This document shows, piece by piece, positions 42,763 to 51,346 of a stretch of DNA of 64,000 nt. This DNA comes from Steroidobacter agaridevorans (lineage in GTDB: Bacteria > Pseudomonadota > Gammaproteobacteria > Steroidobacterales > Steroidobacteraceae). The stretch is from the NCBI RefSeq assembly GCF_009932555.1, contig NZ_BLJO01000001.1:498472-562471 (forward strand), given 5' to 3'. The notes beneath the pieces were generated by a model. The model saw only the letters and a list, made by a program, of their open reading frames with translations, made no database searches and was not told where the DNA came from. Each line of letters starts with the position of its first letter. The stretch's first letter is position 1. The translations under genes and the position numbers were made by a program.

Positions 42763-44316
42763 TCAGATCTTCTGCAGCCCCAGCGCTTTGATCTTGTCGA
42801 TCAAGTCGCGATTTTTCGGCAGTGTTTTCGTCCATCTCGCCTTCAGCGTCTCGTTCTGCGCGAAGGCCCGCTTGGCGCCGCCGATGTCGCGGTCCAGCGG
42901 CTGATGACGAGTATCGGTTCTGAAGCCCATGCCATACAGTACATATTGATAGCTGGCGGCAGGAAACATCTCGCAGTTGCTGGTGAAATCCTGATCGCCC
43001 GGCGCCCGATAGCGCCACAGCTCCATCTGCTCCCGCAAGCTGTCCGGAATGCTGGTCGGAGCGCGATTGTCGATCCAGAAGGCCGAATCGGTGCGTCGAC
43101 TCAGAATGTAGTGCAACTTCAGAAAGTCGATGATCCGATCCCAGCGATACTGCGTCGTTCTATTGTAACGACCCGCGACGATCGGCATCGTCTCGCGCGT
43201 CGCCGGCAGCATCGTGCTGATCATGTCGGCCGAGAGCTCGATCAGCACGAGCGCCGACGCCTCGAGCGGCTCCAGGAATCCTCCTGCGAGACCCACCGCG
43301 ACACAATTGCCCTTCCAGAAAACCTGACGATGGCCACAGGCAATCTTGATCTCTCTGGGCTGCACATGGCGATGCCTGTCTCCGACATACGCGCGCAACT
43401 CCGCCAAGGCCGCATCGGCGGTGGTGTGATTGCTCGAGTAGACGTAGCCCACGCCGCGGCGACTTTGCAGACCGATGTCCCAGATCCAGCCGTGCTTCTG
43501 CGCGGTCGAAACGGTGTACGGGACGATGTCGCTTTGTTCATGGTCATGGGGCACTTGCATGGCGAGCGCCCGATCGATGAAAAGAACATCGCTGCGATCC
43601 ACGAAGGGCACGCCCATCGTCTCGCCAAGCAACAAGGAGCGGAATCCCGAAGCATCGATGAAGAGATCGCCGCCGAGGCGGCCGGACTTGCGGGTTTGCA
43701 CAGCGTCGATGTCGCCCGTGTCGCTTCTGATGACCTCGGTCACGTCATCGACGATGTGACGTATGCCGAGCTTCTGGACGCAATGATCGCGAACGAAAGC
43801 CGCGAACCGGCCGGCATCCAGATGATAGGCGTAGTTGGCGACGCCGGCATACTCGGGCGTGGTAATCAGCTTGGGCGCCAGGCCCAGCTCGCACACCGCT
43901 TCCTGAAAACAGACGGCGTTGGAAAACGAAGGAGCATCCCGCTGCCCTTCGGAATATTTCATCCAGTAGGGCGCGAGATCGAAGCTCGGAAAGCCCTCCG
44001 GCAACATCAGTGGATGATAGTAGAAGTCGGACGCCTGGCCCGTCACCCACCGCGCGAACTTCGCACCGTGCTTGAACGAGGCGTTGCACTCGCGAAAAAA
44101 GTCCGTCTCCGAGATACCTACCTTCTTCAAGGTCGAGCGCATCGTCGGCCAGGTCCCCTCGCCCACACCGACGATGCCGATGGTCTCGCTTTCAACCAGG
44201 GTGATCTCGAGACCTCGGCCGGATCCTGAAGCATGGCGTGCCGCAATGATGGCGGCGGTCAGCCATCCGGCCGTTCCGCCGCCGACGATGAAAATCGACC
44301 GGATCGGGCGTTCCAT
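42763..44316 (-). CDS. Flavin-dependent tryptophan-halogenase-like protein
   Basis: A 517-residue flavoprotein with the FAD loop VGGGTAGWLTAA (11-22), the second motif VGVGEGTWPT, the likely catalytic K82 in ASFKHGAKF, and GGFLEPLEA with the conserved Glu. The halogenase fingerprint WxWxIP reads W277-I-W279-D-I-G: the proline is replaced by glycine. TonB-associated members of the family include enzymes that halogenate free indoles; others have no shown activity. Here it sits between an STN TonB receptor and SapC, so it may modify or oxidise an imported aromatic compound rather than make an antibiotic. A partner flavin reductase is not encoded nearby. Confidence 0.85.
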   Translation of the reverse strand: MERPIRSIFIVGGGTAGWLTAAIIAARHASGSGRGLEITLVESETIGIVGVGEGTWPTMRSTLKKVGISETDFFRECNASFKHGAKFARWVTGQASDFYYHPLMLPEGFPSFDLAPYWMKYSEGQRDAPSFSNAVCFQEAVCELGLAPKLITTPEYAGVANYAYHLDAGRFAAFVRDHCVQKLGIRHIVDDVTEVIRSDTGDIDAVQTRKSGRLGGDLFIDASGFRSLLLGETMGVPFVDRSDVLFIDRALAMQVPHDHEQSDIVPYTVSTAQKHGWIWDIGLQSRRGVGYVYSSNHTTADAALAELRAYVGDRHRHVQPREIKIACGHRQVFWKGNCVAVGLAGGFLEPLEASALVLIELSADMISTMLPATRETMPIVAGRYNRTTQYRWDRIIDFLKLHYILSRRTDSAFWIDNRAPTSIPDSLREQMELWRYRAPGDQDFTSNCEMFPAASYQYVLYGMGFRTDTRHQPLDRDIGGAKRAFAQNETLKARWTKTLPKNRDLIDKIKALGLQKI

Positions 44317-44355
44317 GACCTAGCTTGAGCAGTCGGGCATCGCTTGAGTCCTCGA

Positions 44356-47300
44356 TCAGAACTGGGCTCGCATGCCGATCTTGTATCGGCGGCCGCTGTC
44401 CTCGGCATAGAGAAACTGGTTCTCGTAGTAAGCGTACTTCATAATGGGTCGGTTGGTCAGATTGACGCCTTCCACGAACACCGCAAAGCTTTCGTTGAGG
44501 TGATAAGTCGCGCCCGCATCCAGCTGATAGCGGCCACGGACCTGCGTGACGGCCTGGCCGGCGCCGTTCAACGGCGGCGGCGAGAGATACTGCAGGAAGT
44601 CTTCACGCCAGTTGAGCGCCATGCGCGCCTCGAAATTGCTCTTATTGTCGTAGAACAACACGCCGTTGGCCGAGTTGGACAGGCCGGTCAGCGCGAATTT
44701 GTTGGTCAGGTCCTGCGGATCCAGATCCTTGTCGCTGTGAGCCAGCGTACCGTTCAGCTGGATGCCAAACCCGCTGTTGCCGAACGATTGCTGAATCCCC
44801 GCTTCCAATCCGTACACCTGTGCGCTTTCCCCGTTCGTGGGCGCGGTGATGGTGAATTGCGCCGGCAATCCGGTCGCGGGATCGAGCAGCGGCGAGCCGG
44901 ACGAATTGTTCACCACGCCGGTCGTTTGATTCAGCACGATGAAGTTGCTCACGTCTTTGTAATACGCACCGACCGAAACAAAGTTGCCCCGGCCGTAGTA
45001 GTACTCGAAGGAAACATCGAGGTTATCGGAGCGGAACGGCTCCAGATCGGGTGTACCGCTGGCCGCCGCGAAATTGCCGGGCCGCAACGTCACCAGCGTC
45101 GTGACCGGCGAGAGCTGCTCGAGCGTCGGGCGCGTCATCGTCTGGCTTGCGGCAAAGCGCGCGGTAATTTCATCCGTCAGGTCCCACTTGAACGACAGGT
45201 TTGGCAGCACGTCGGTGTAGTGATTCGATTTGGAGACGGTCGCGGTGCCGGCAGTCTGAACACCATATTGGGTGGCATCGTTGGCCAGCCGCTGCAGCGC
45301 TACGAAGTTGGTCGCAAGCCCGCTGATGTCCGCCTGCGTATTCTCAACACGCACACCTACCACGCTGCTGAAGGACCGACCGCCCAAGCTGCCTTCAAAC
45401 ACGGCTTGCAGATAGGCGCCATAGACTTGCTCCTCCACCAACGAATCGTTCACTTTGGGTGGCGCGAACGTGAAGCCGGGCGTGACAGCCTGTTGCTCCT
45501 GGGTGATCGCATCAAACAACGACCGTCCGTCGAAGGTGAGCCATTGAGTGGTCAGGCGATCCGCACCACTGATACCGGACAGGAAGCCGCCGCCGGCATT
45601 GAATACACCGATCGGAACACTTGCTGGCGCCACATTGTTATAGCCGCACGTCGTGCACCCCGTGCCACCGTCATTCGAGTAGAGCGCGGTATCCTTCTTG
45701 TCGCGAGAAAACAAGCCGCCCAGGCGCAAGCTGGTCAGTCCTTCGTTTGAATCTTCACCCTGCACTTCCAGATCGGCTCGCAGCTGGGTCACTTCGTCTT
45801 CGACGCCATAACCGCGATAAAGCATCACGTGCTGAAACATCGGCTGCGTGCCGCCCGCGACACCGGCATTCGTTCCACTGGTCGGTCTCACGAAACCGGT
45901 GGTCACCGGCAGGATCGGTCCGTCGGATTGATATCGGATCGTCTGTCCGGTGTATCCGAGCAAGGCCAGCTCGCTCTCCGCGCCGCCGTTCGGATCTTCC
46001 TTGGCACGCGAGAAGCTGCCATCCAGATTGAGCGTCATGCGCTCCGAGAGCTTCCATTCGACATTGAGACCGCTCGCGGTCAGACGAGTCTTCTTGTCGA
46101 ACGCCTTGTCGTGGAAGTCAGAAGCCATACCGACGCCTTGCGTCAGGTCGATTGCCGTTCCATTGGCATCAGTAACGACGTCGGTGAGGTTGGACGGCGT
46201 GAACCAATGGCCGAACGACCGCGCGTCGGTGGTATTGGTGAAGCGCGAGTAAAGTGTGTCCGCAGTGATCGTCAGATCGTCATTGGCTTTATATTGCAGC
46301 ACCAGCGTGCCACCCACGCGCTTGCGATCCTCAAACGTCACCTTGGTATCGAAGTTCTGCGGAACGAACAGATTGGCTTGCGGATTTGACGCGGTGGCCT
46401 GCACGCCGGCGCCGCCATTGATCTGCCCAGCCGGCGTGCCGCCATTGACGATCCAACCGTCGGTCTGCGCCTGGTTCAGCCGATCCTTGCGCCGCTGATA
46501 GCTGCCCGATGCCAGCAGCCCCAAGCGTCCATCGAAAAAGCTGTCGGTGATCAGAAATGCCGCGTCGGGCGAGGCCTCATCCGAATTGTCCTCGTAATTG
46601 ATATCTCCCGAAGCGGAGAATTTGAAACCGTCATAGTCGAAGGGCCGCGCCGTCTTGATGTTGATGGCCGAGCCCACACCACCGGACTGAAGGTGCGCCA
46701 CCGAAGACTTGAACACCTCGACGCCGGCAATGAGCTCGGAGGCGAGTGTGTCGAACGAAAAGGCGCGGCCGCTCGCCTGCGACGGATCCGTCGGCGTGGC
46801 AATCTGTCGCCCGTTGAGCAGCACGGTATTGAATTCCGGCCCAAAGCCGCGAACCGTGACGAACGCGCCTTCGCCGCCCGAGCGATCGATCGACACACCG
46901 GTAATTCGCTGCAATGACTCGGCGAGGTTGGTGTCCGGAAGCTTGCCGATATCTTCGGGCGCAATGGCATCGACAATCCCCAGGGAGTCGCGCTTGATCG
47001 TCATGGAGGTTTCCAGCGACTGACGCAGACCGGTCACGACCACTTCCTGGATGGTCGCGTTGTCCGCTGCTGGTTCCTGCGTTTCACTGGTTTCCGCCTG
47101 CGCCAGCCGGATGTAGCGCGACTGCCTGCCGGGCGTCGTGGACGAAGTTGGAGTCGGTGCAACGCCGGATGTGTCGCTGCTCGCGGTATCGACGCGCTTT
47201 TTCTCCGTGGAAACAGGACGAATGGTCGCGGTGTTTTCGCCGCTATAGATGGCTACCAAACCCGTCCCTCGTAGCATCTGCTCGAGGGCTGCGTGCTTTT

Positions 47301-47535
47301 CGAGCTGTCCGGTCACCGGCGTAGCAGTCGCGTTGCGGACCGCATCGTAGCGGTAGAGAAGTTGCATCTTCGCTTGCGCCGCGAAGTTCTTCAGCGCATC
47401 CGGCAGAGGCTGCGGGCCGATATCGAATTGAGCTGGATCGGCGTTCGCACGTCCGGGTGTCGTCAGCAGCAGTCCCGATGCGCAGGCCAACGCCTGCAAA
47501 ATCGCCAATCTGACGGCTCGATTGGTTGCTCTCAT
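44356..47535 (-). CDS. TonB-dependent receptor with STN domain, Caulobacter/Xanthomonas type
   Basis: A 1059-residue receptor. Signal peptide (ACASGLLLTTPGRANA), STN domain about 35-105 (IGPQPLPDALKNFAAQAKMQ), a long linker with a TonB-box-like stretch, plug (about 165-280: LAESLQRITGVSIDRSGGEG, VTVRGFGPEFNTVLLNGRQI), and a barrel ending RYKIGMRAQF. The large size and plug signature match the Xanthomonas-Caulobacter TonB subfamily, which imports glycans and aromatic compounds. Downstream of its ECF sigma and FecR genes, and upstream of the halogenase-like gene by 39 bases, so it is transporter and sensor of the operon. Confidence 0.93.
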   Translation of the reverse strand: MRATNRAVRLAILQALACASGLLLTTPGRANADPAQFDIGPQPLPDALKNFAAQAKMQLLYRYDAVRNATATPVTGQLEKHAALEQMLRGTGLVAIYSGENTATIRPVSTEKKRVDTASSDTSGVAPTPTSSTTPGRQSRYIRLAQAETSETQEPAADNATIQEVVVTGLRQSLETSMTIKRDSLGIVDAIAPEDIGKLPDTNLAESLQRITGVSIDRSGGEGAFVTVRGFGPEFNTVLLNGRQIATPTDPSQASGRAFSFDTLASELIAGVEVFKSSVAHLQSGGVGSAINIKTARPFDYDGFKFSASGDINYEDNSDEASPDAAFLITDSFFDGRLGLLASGSYQRRKDRLNQAQTDGWIVNGGTPAGQINGGAGVQATASNPQANLFVPQNFDTKVTFEDRKRVGGTLVLQYKANDDLTITADTLYSRFTNTTDARSFGHWFTPSNLTDVVTDANGTAIDLTQGVGMASDFHDKAFDKKTRLTASGLNVEWKLSERMTLNLDGSFSRAKEDPNGGAESELALLGYTGQTIRYQSDGPILPVTTGFVRPTSGTNAGVAGGTQPMFQHVMLYRGYGVEDEVTQLRADLEVQGEDSNEGLTSLRLGGLFSRDKKDTALYSNDGGTGCTTCGYNNVAPASVPIGVFNAGGGFLSGISGADRLTTQWLTFDGRSLFDAITQEQQAVTPGFTFAPPKVNDSLVEEQVYGAYLQAVFEGSLGGRSFSSVVGVRVENTQADISGLATNFVALQRLANDATQYGVQTAGTATVSKSNHYTDVLPNLSFKWDLTDEITARFAASQTMTRPTLEQLSPVTTLVTLRPGNFAAASGTPDLEPFRSDNLDVSFEYYYGRGNFVSVGAYYKDVSNFIVLNQTTGVVNNSSGSPLLDPATGLPAQFTITAPTNGESAQVYGLEAGIQQSFGNSGFGIQLNGTLAHSDKDLDPQDLTNKFALTGLSNSANGVLFYDNKSNFEARMALNWREDFLQYLSPPPLNGAGQAVTQVRGRYQLDAGATYHLNESFAVFVEGVNLTNRPIMKYAYYENQFLYAEDSGRRYKIGMRAQF

Positions 47536-47579
47536 GCCCCCTCCTAGGATGCTCGGCTCTTCTCATGCTCACCCTGTCT

Positions 47580-47612
47580 GTTATGACGACCCGCGAGAAG
47601 TTGAAAACCCCC
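47580..47612 (-). promoter_or_regulatory. Possible ECF-type promoter before second STN receptor gene
   Basis: On the minus strand GGGGT, 18 bases, CGTCATAAC, in the 86-base gap between fecR and the receptor. It matches the element at 25768-25802 in sequence and genomic position. Likely the target of the operon ECF factor, but only two copies support it. Confidence 0.35.
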
Positions 47613-47621
47613 AGTCGATTT

Positions 47622-48650
47622 CTATTCAGCAGGAGCTTCGATATACACATGATCCGCGCCGTGCCGCCGGACCTGAGCGCCAAATCCATCCTCCAGCATT
47701 TTCAGCAGCGCCTCCGCACCTTCCGGGCTGGTCTGAAAGGTGCCGCCGACGGGCAACTGGCGCAGTGAATCGTCGACCACTTCGATCTGCAGACGCGTAT
47801 ATCGCATCAGTTCGTTGACGACGTTCCCGAGCGGCTCATCGTGGAAATACAAGCTCTTGTTTCGCCAGGCCAGCGAACGGTTGAGCTCTGCTGCATTCAG
47901 GGCACGGATCACATCTGCGTTGCCCTGGGCGTCGGCCTGCTCACCTGCAGTCACAGCTGCTGCAGATTTCGCGTATGCAGCGTCCGAAGGTGGCGACTTG
48001 CCGCCGGTCGCATCGACCACGTTGACCGTGCCTTCGCTGACCGTGACCTGCACACCGGCCGGTCGCACGTAGACGTTGAATGCGGTGCCGACCGCGCGCA
48101 CCCAGCGATTGCCGGCGTGCACCCAAAAAGGCCGATGCGCATCGTGAGCAACGTTGAAATACGCTTCGCCCCGTTCGAGATGAATCACGCGGCTACGTTG
48201 ACTGTATTCGACGTCGACCTGACTGTTGGTATTGAGATTGAGCGAGGAGCCATCGGGCAACATGACAGCGACCTGCTCACCGATCGCCGTTTGAAATCGG
48301 GTGTCCGCCTGTTGTTTGTAAAAACTCCAGCTCACGCTGAGTACGATCGCCGCAACGGTCGCGGCCAGGGCGCCAGCGAGCCAGCGTGGCGCGCGTGCAG
48401 ATCGAGCCGACGCGGCATTCATCACTTGGCCGAAGTAGACTGCCCGAACCAGCGGACCGGTTCTGACCAGCTCTTTCCAAGTGGCCTCCAACTCGGCGTA
48501 TGCCTTCACATTGCACGGATGAGCAGCCAGCCACGCATCGAATCGCGCGCGATCGTCGGCCGTCACGTCGTCAGCGTTCATTCGAGCAAACCAGTCGCTG
48601 GCCTCGCGCTCGGTGACCTCTGGATCCGGCAGCCGATGAACCTCACCCAT
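47622..48650 (-). CDS. FecR-family anti-sigma regulator
   Basis: A 342-residue FecR protein with the N-terminal DUF4880 domain (EREASDWFARMNADDVTADD, about 14-60), a membrane helix (LAGALAATVAAIVLSVSWSF, about 90-110), the periplasmic FecR domain (FQTAIGEQVAVMLPDGSSLN to about 210) and a C-terminal DUF4974-like region (FHDEPLGNVVNELMRYTRLQ). It passes the receptor signal to the ECF factor. Its ATG lies inside the sigma gene, an 8-base overlap, so the pair is translationally coupled. Confidence 0.92.
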   Translation of the reverse strand: MGEVHRLPDPEVTEREASDWFARMNADDVTADDRARFDAWLAAHPCNVKAYAELEATWKELVRTGPLVRAVYFGQVMNAASARSARAPRWLAGALAATVAAIVLSVSWSFYKQQADTRFQTAIGEQVAVMLPDGSSLNLNTNSQVDVEYSQRSRVIHLERGEAYFNVAHDAHRPFWVHAGNRWVRAVGTAFNVYVRPAGVQVTVSEGTVNVVDATGGKSPPSDAAYAKSAAAVTAGEQADAQGNADVIRALNAAELNRSLAWRNKSLYFHDEPLGNVVNELMRYTRLQIEVVDDSLRQLPVGGTFQTSPEGAEALLKMLEDGFGAQVRRHGADHVYIEAPAE

Positions 48651-49182
48651 GGCGCCGCCTCGTGGCCCTGTATTGGATTTTCAGGTAGCGATTCGTTTCG
48701 CGCATGCCGTGCGAGATATGCTTTTCAACGGTCTTCACCGAAATTCCCAGGCGGTCCGCGACCTCCCGGTATGAGCACTCGTGAAATACGCGCAGGGTGA
48801 AGGCCGCACGGCATTGCGGGGGTAACCGATCGATCGCCTGCTCCAGGAGCCGGTTCCGCTCATCGCGCAGCAGTCCCGACTCCAGAGACTCGTATTCAGC
48901 ATCGAGCCGCGACTCATCGGCGCTCTCGACGATGTCGCGCTCCACCGTTCGTCGATGACGAATCTCGTTTGCCGCCAGATTGCGCGCCGTGGAAAAGAGA
49001 AACGCCCGGAGCGTTACGATCGACTCACGCTCCCGGTAGGTACGAAGGAAGGCTTCCTGAACGATCTCTTTCGCTGTTTCACTGGAGCGCACGAAGCGCC
49101 GGATATATTGAAGCAGCGCGTGACGACTCTCGGCGAAGAGCTTGATGAAGGTCTCGGTGGGAGAGTCTGAGGTTGGCGTCAT
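48643..49182 (-). CDS. ECF sigma-70 factor, FecI-like
   Basis: A 179-residue sigma factor: region 2 (VRSSETAKEIVQEAFLRTYR, LRAFLFSTARNLAANEIRH, about 25-75) and region 4 (IDRLPPQCRAAFTLRVFHEC, YREVADRLGISVKTVEKHI, about 118-165). ATG 49182 (MTPTSD) is chosen because the region before it has no family similarity. First of the operon sigma / FecR / TonB / halogenase-like / SapC / DUF6445, which it probably activates. Confidence 0.9.
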   Translation of the reverse strand: MTPTSDSPTETFIKLFAESRHALLQYIRRFVRSSETAKEIVQEAFLRTYRERESIVTLRAFLFSTARNLAANEIRHRRTVERDIVESADESRLDAEYESLESGLLRDERNRLLEQAIDRLPPQCRAAFTLRVFHECSYREVADRLGISVKTVEKHISHGMRETNRYLKIQYRATRRRHG

Positions 49183-49281
49183 TGCCTGGCTATCCGTCCG
49201 ATCGACCGTACCCTGCCCTGGGTCCGATGGCAACTCTTGCAACTCACATGGGGGATTTCAGCCGCTCGAGTGTCGATGCAC

Positions 49282-50637
49282 TCAGGAATGTCCGCGAAAC
49301 TCGATCACGAAGCGCGCCCCGGTCGTCACTTTCGGATCGAGACATAGACGTCCGCCTTGACGCTCCACGATGCTCTTCGCGATCGCAAGGCCCAGGCCCG
49401 CCCCCGGGCCGGCGGCATTGTGGCCGCGACGAAAGCGCTCGAATAAAGTCGCAGCGGTATCGGCGGCGATTCCGGGCCCATCATCGGCAATGATCACCGT
49501 GGCGGAGGCGCCAGAGAGCGTGATCGACGTACCGGCCGGCGTGTACTGAATGGCGTTCTCGATCAGGTTGCGAAAGACCAGGCGCGTGAGCGTGGCATTC
49601 CCATGAGCAGGCACGGAGACGTCGGGCGTCGCCGCGGTCACGTAGTGCTCCGATTCGAGTGCGACCGGCGCAAGCTCCCGAGCCACTTCCAGCGCGACGG
49701 CATGAGCGTCGAACGCGGCAAACTGAAAATGTTCCTGCGAATCGAGACGCGCAAGACACAGCAGTTGCTCGACCAGGCGCGCGAGCTGCTCGATCTCAAA
49801 TGTAACGTCACCCAACTCCTCCGCAGAGAAGCGCGACTCGAGCCGTGCTCGTAACGTCGCAAGCGGCGTGCGCAACTCGTGCGCGGCATTGGCCGTAAAT
49901 TCCCGCTGCACACGATAGTCCGCTTCGAGCCGGTCAAGCGCGGCATTGACTGCCTGAACCAGAGGCACGAGCTCCTGTGGCAGGTTTTGGGCATGCAACC
50001 GTTCGCCCAGCCGATCCAGCGACAACGTCGAAGCCTGATGCGAGACGGCACGCAAAGAGCGCAGCGACGACAGCACCGTCACGACCACGACACCGACCAC
50101 GGCGATCAGCAGCAGCGCAATCGGCGGATACAATTCCTCCAAGGCGCCCAGCATGAGCTGGGCCACCAGGCTCTCTGTATCTTCGAGACTTCGCACCACA
50201 CGCAGCCATTGCGTGCCATGACCCTCATCGAACGCGAGCGTGGCGGCCATCACGCTGTTGCCTGATCGAGGGTCCCTCTCCCGCTGCAGGATGATCTGCC
50301 GATCGCCTGGATTCCCCGGCAACGGCAGATAAGGCGCAGAGAAACCGCCCGACTCCAGCACCGTGCCATCTGCGCTCAACAACTGATAGCCGTTCAATGT
50401 GTCCCGCTGGGCATAGAACTCTCGCAGCGGCCGTGACAACTCCAGCCGTGGCCCGCCCGGGCCTGGCACGATGGCCGCACGCACGTCTTGCAACTGAACC
50501 TCGATGCTCTGGCCTTCCAGACCCATCAGGCCAGCGCGAAACTCCAGGTACAGGATCAGATAACCGCCAGCCAGCGCCAGCACAACCACGACGGTCAATC
50601 GAATGACCAGTGCCCGCAGCAGCGAAGGGTCACGCAT
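49282..50637 (-). CDS. Sensor histidine kinase, QseC/PmrB-like
   Basis: A 451-residue kinase with two membrane helices (LVIRLTVVVVLALAGGYLIL, about 8-30; PPIALLLIAVVGVVVVTVLS, about 171-190) around a periplasmic sensor of about 140 residues. Phosphoacceptor H253 is in NAAHELRTPLATL. The ATPase domain has VFRNLIENAIQYTP, ADDGPGIA and GLGLAIAKSIV. The start overlaps the response regulator stop by eight bases. Being co-transcribed behind a TonB receptor gene, it may sense the receptor substrate or its shortage (inference). Confidence 0.92.
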   Translation of the reverse strand: MRDPSLLRALVIRLTVVVVLALAGGYLILYLEFRAGLMGLEGQSIEVQLQDVRAAIVPGPGGPRLELSRPLREFYAQRDTLNGYQLLSADGTVLESGGFSAPYLPLPGNPGDRQIILQRERDPRSGNSVMAATLAFDEGHGTQWLRVVRSLEDTESLVAQLMLGALEELYPPIALLLIAVVGVVVVTVLSSLRSLRAVSHQASTLSLDRLGERLHAQNLPQELVPLVQAVNAALDRLEADYRVQREFTANAAHELRTPLATLRARLESRFSAEELGDVTFEIEQLARLVEQLLCLARLDSQEHFQFAAFDAHAVALEVARELAPVALESEHYVTAATPDVSVPAHGNATLTRLVFRNLIENAIQYTPAGTSITLSGASATVIIADDGPGIAADTAATLFERFRRGHNAAGPGAGLGLAIAKSIVERQGGRLCLDPKVTTGARFVIEFRGHS

Positions 50638-51346
50638 CGGGCTGCGCGCAGGAGGCAAGATAACCCAGACCGCGCAACGTCCGGAGCGACACCCCGGCGC
50701 CCGCGGCCGTCAGTTTCTTGCGTAACCTATGCACCTGCGTCTCCACCGAATTCGCGCTCCGCTCCTGCTCGAAATCGTACAGACATTCGCCCAACCGCTC
50801 CTTCGACAGGACCCGTCCCTGATTGCGCAGCAGCGCTTCAAGCACGATCAGCTCCGAGCGTGTCAGATCGAGCGGCATGTCGGCGACGGTGGCGACGCGC
50901 GCCGATGTATCGAGCTTCACGTTACCGAGTGTGAGCATGCGACCCAAGGCCGCACCGGGACGACGCAATAGCGCCCGCAGCCGGGCAATGAGCTCCTGCA
51001 TCGCGAAGGGTTTGATGAGATAGTCGTCCGCCCCGCAATCCAGGCCACGAACTCGATCCTCAACCGCACCGAGCGCGGTGAGGATCAGCACGGGCGTCGT
51101 GCTGCCTCGCTTGCGCATGTCCTTCAGCGCGTCGAGGCCGCTGCCATCCGGGAGCATGAGATCGAGCACGGCGGCATCGTAATCGGCCGCCCGCCACGCT
51201 CGCAGCCCCTCGGAGGCCGAGTTCGCCACATCGACGGCGAATCCTTGCGCACGCAGACCTTCCGCAACGGCCTGACAGAGACGCGCGTTATCTTCGACGA
51301 CCAGCAATCTCAATGAGATGTCTCGACGATCGGGCTCATTGACCAC
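50630..51346 (-). CDS. OmpR-family response regulator
   Basis: A 238-residue regulator: receiver with VVEDN (16-20), D62 phosphoacceptor (VLDLMLPDGSG) and KPFAMQEL, then a winged-helix OmpR domain (about 140-235; ELIVLEALLRNQGRVLSKER, VETQVHRLRKKLTAAG). It starts at GTG 51346, overlapping the upstream TonB receptor stop by 11 bases; a TTG a few codons later is possible. It forms a pair with the following kinase. The order receptor, regulator, kinase suggests a dedicated sensing loop for that receptor. Confidence 0.92.
   Translation of the reverse strand: MVNEPDRRDISLRLLVVEDNARLCQAVAEGLRAQGFAVDVANSASEGLRAWRAADYDAAVLDLMLPDGSGLDALKDMRKRGSTTPVLILTALGAVEDRVRGLDCGADDYLIKPFAMQELIARLRALLRRPGAALGRMLTLGNVKLDTSARVATVADMPLDLTRSELIVLEALLRNQGRVLSKERLGECLYDFEQERSANSVETQVHRLRKKLTAAGAGVSLRTLRGLGYLASCAQPDA

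Noticed and set aside
41250-49182. Halogenase-like gene as part of an antibiotic gene cluster
   Set aside because: No synthetase, polyketide or tailoring genes nearby; the neighbours form a TonB uptake operon known from other proteobacteria.
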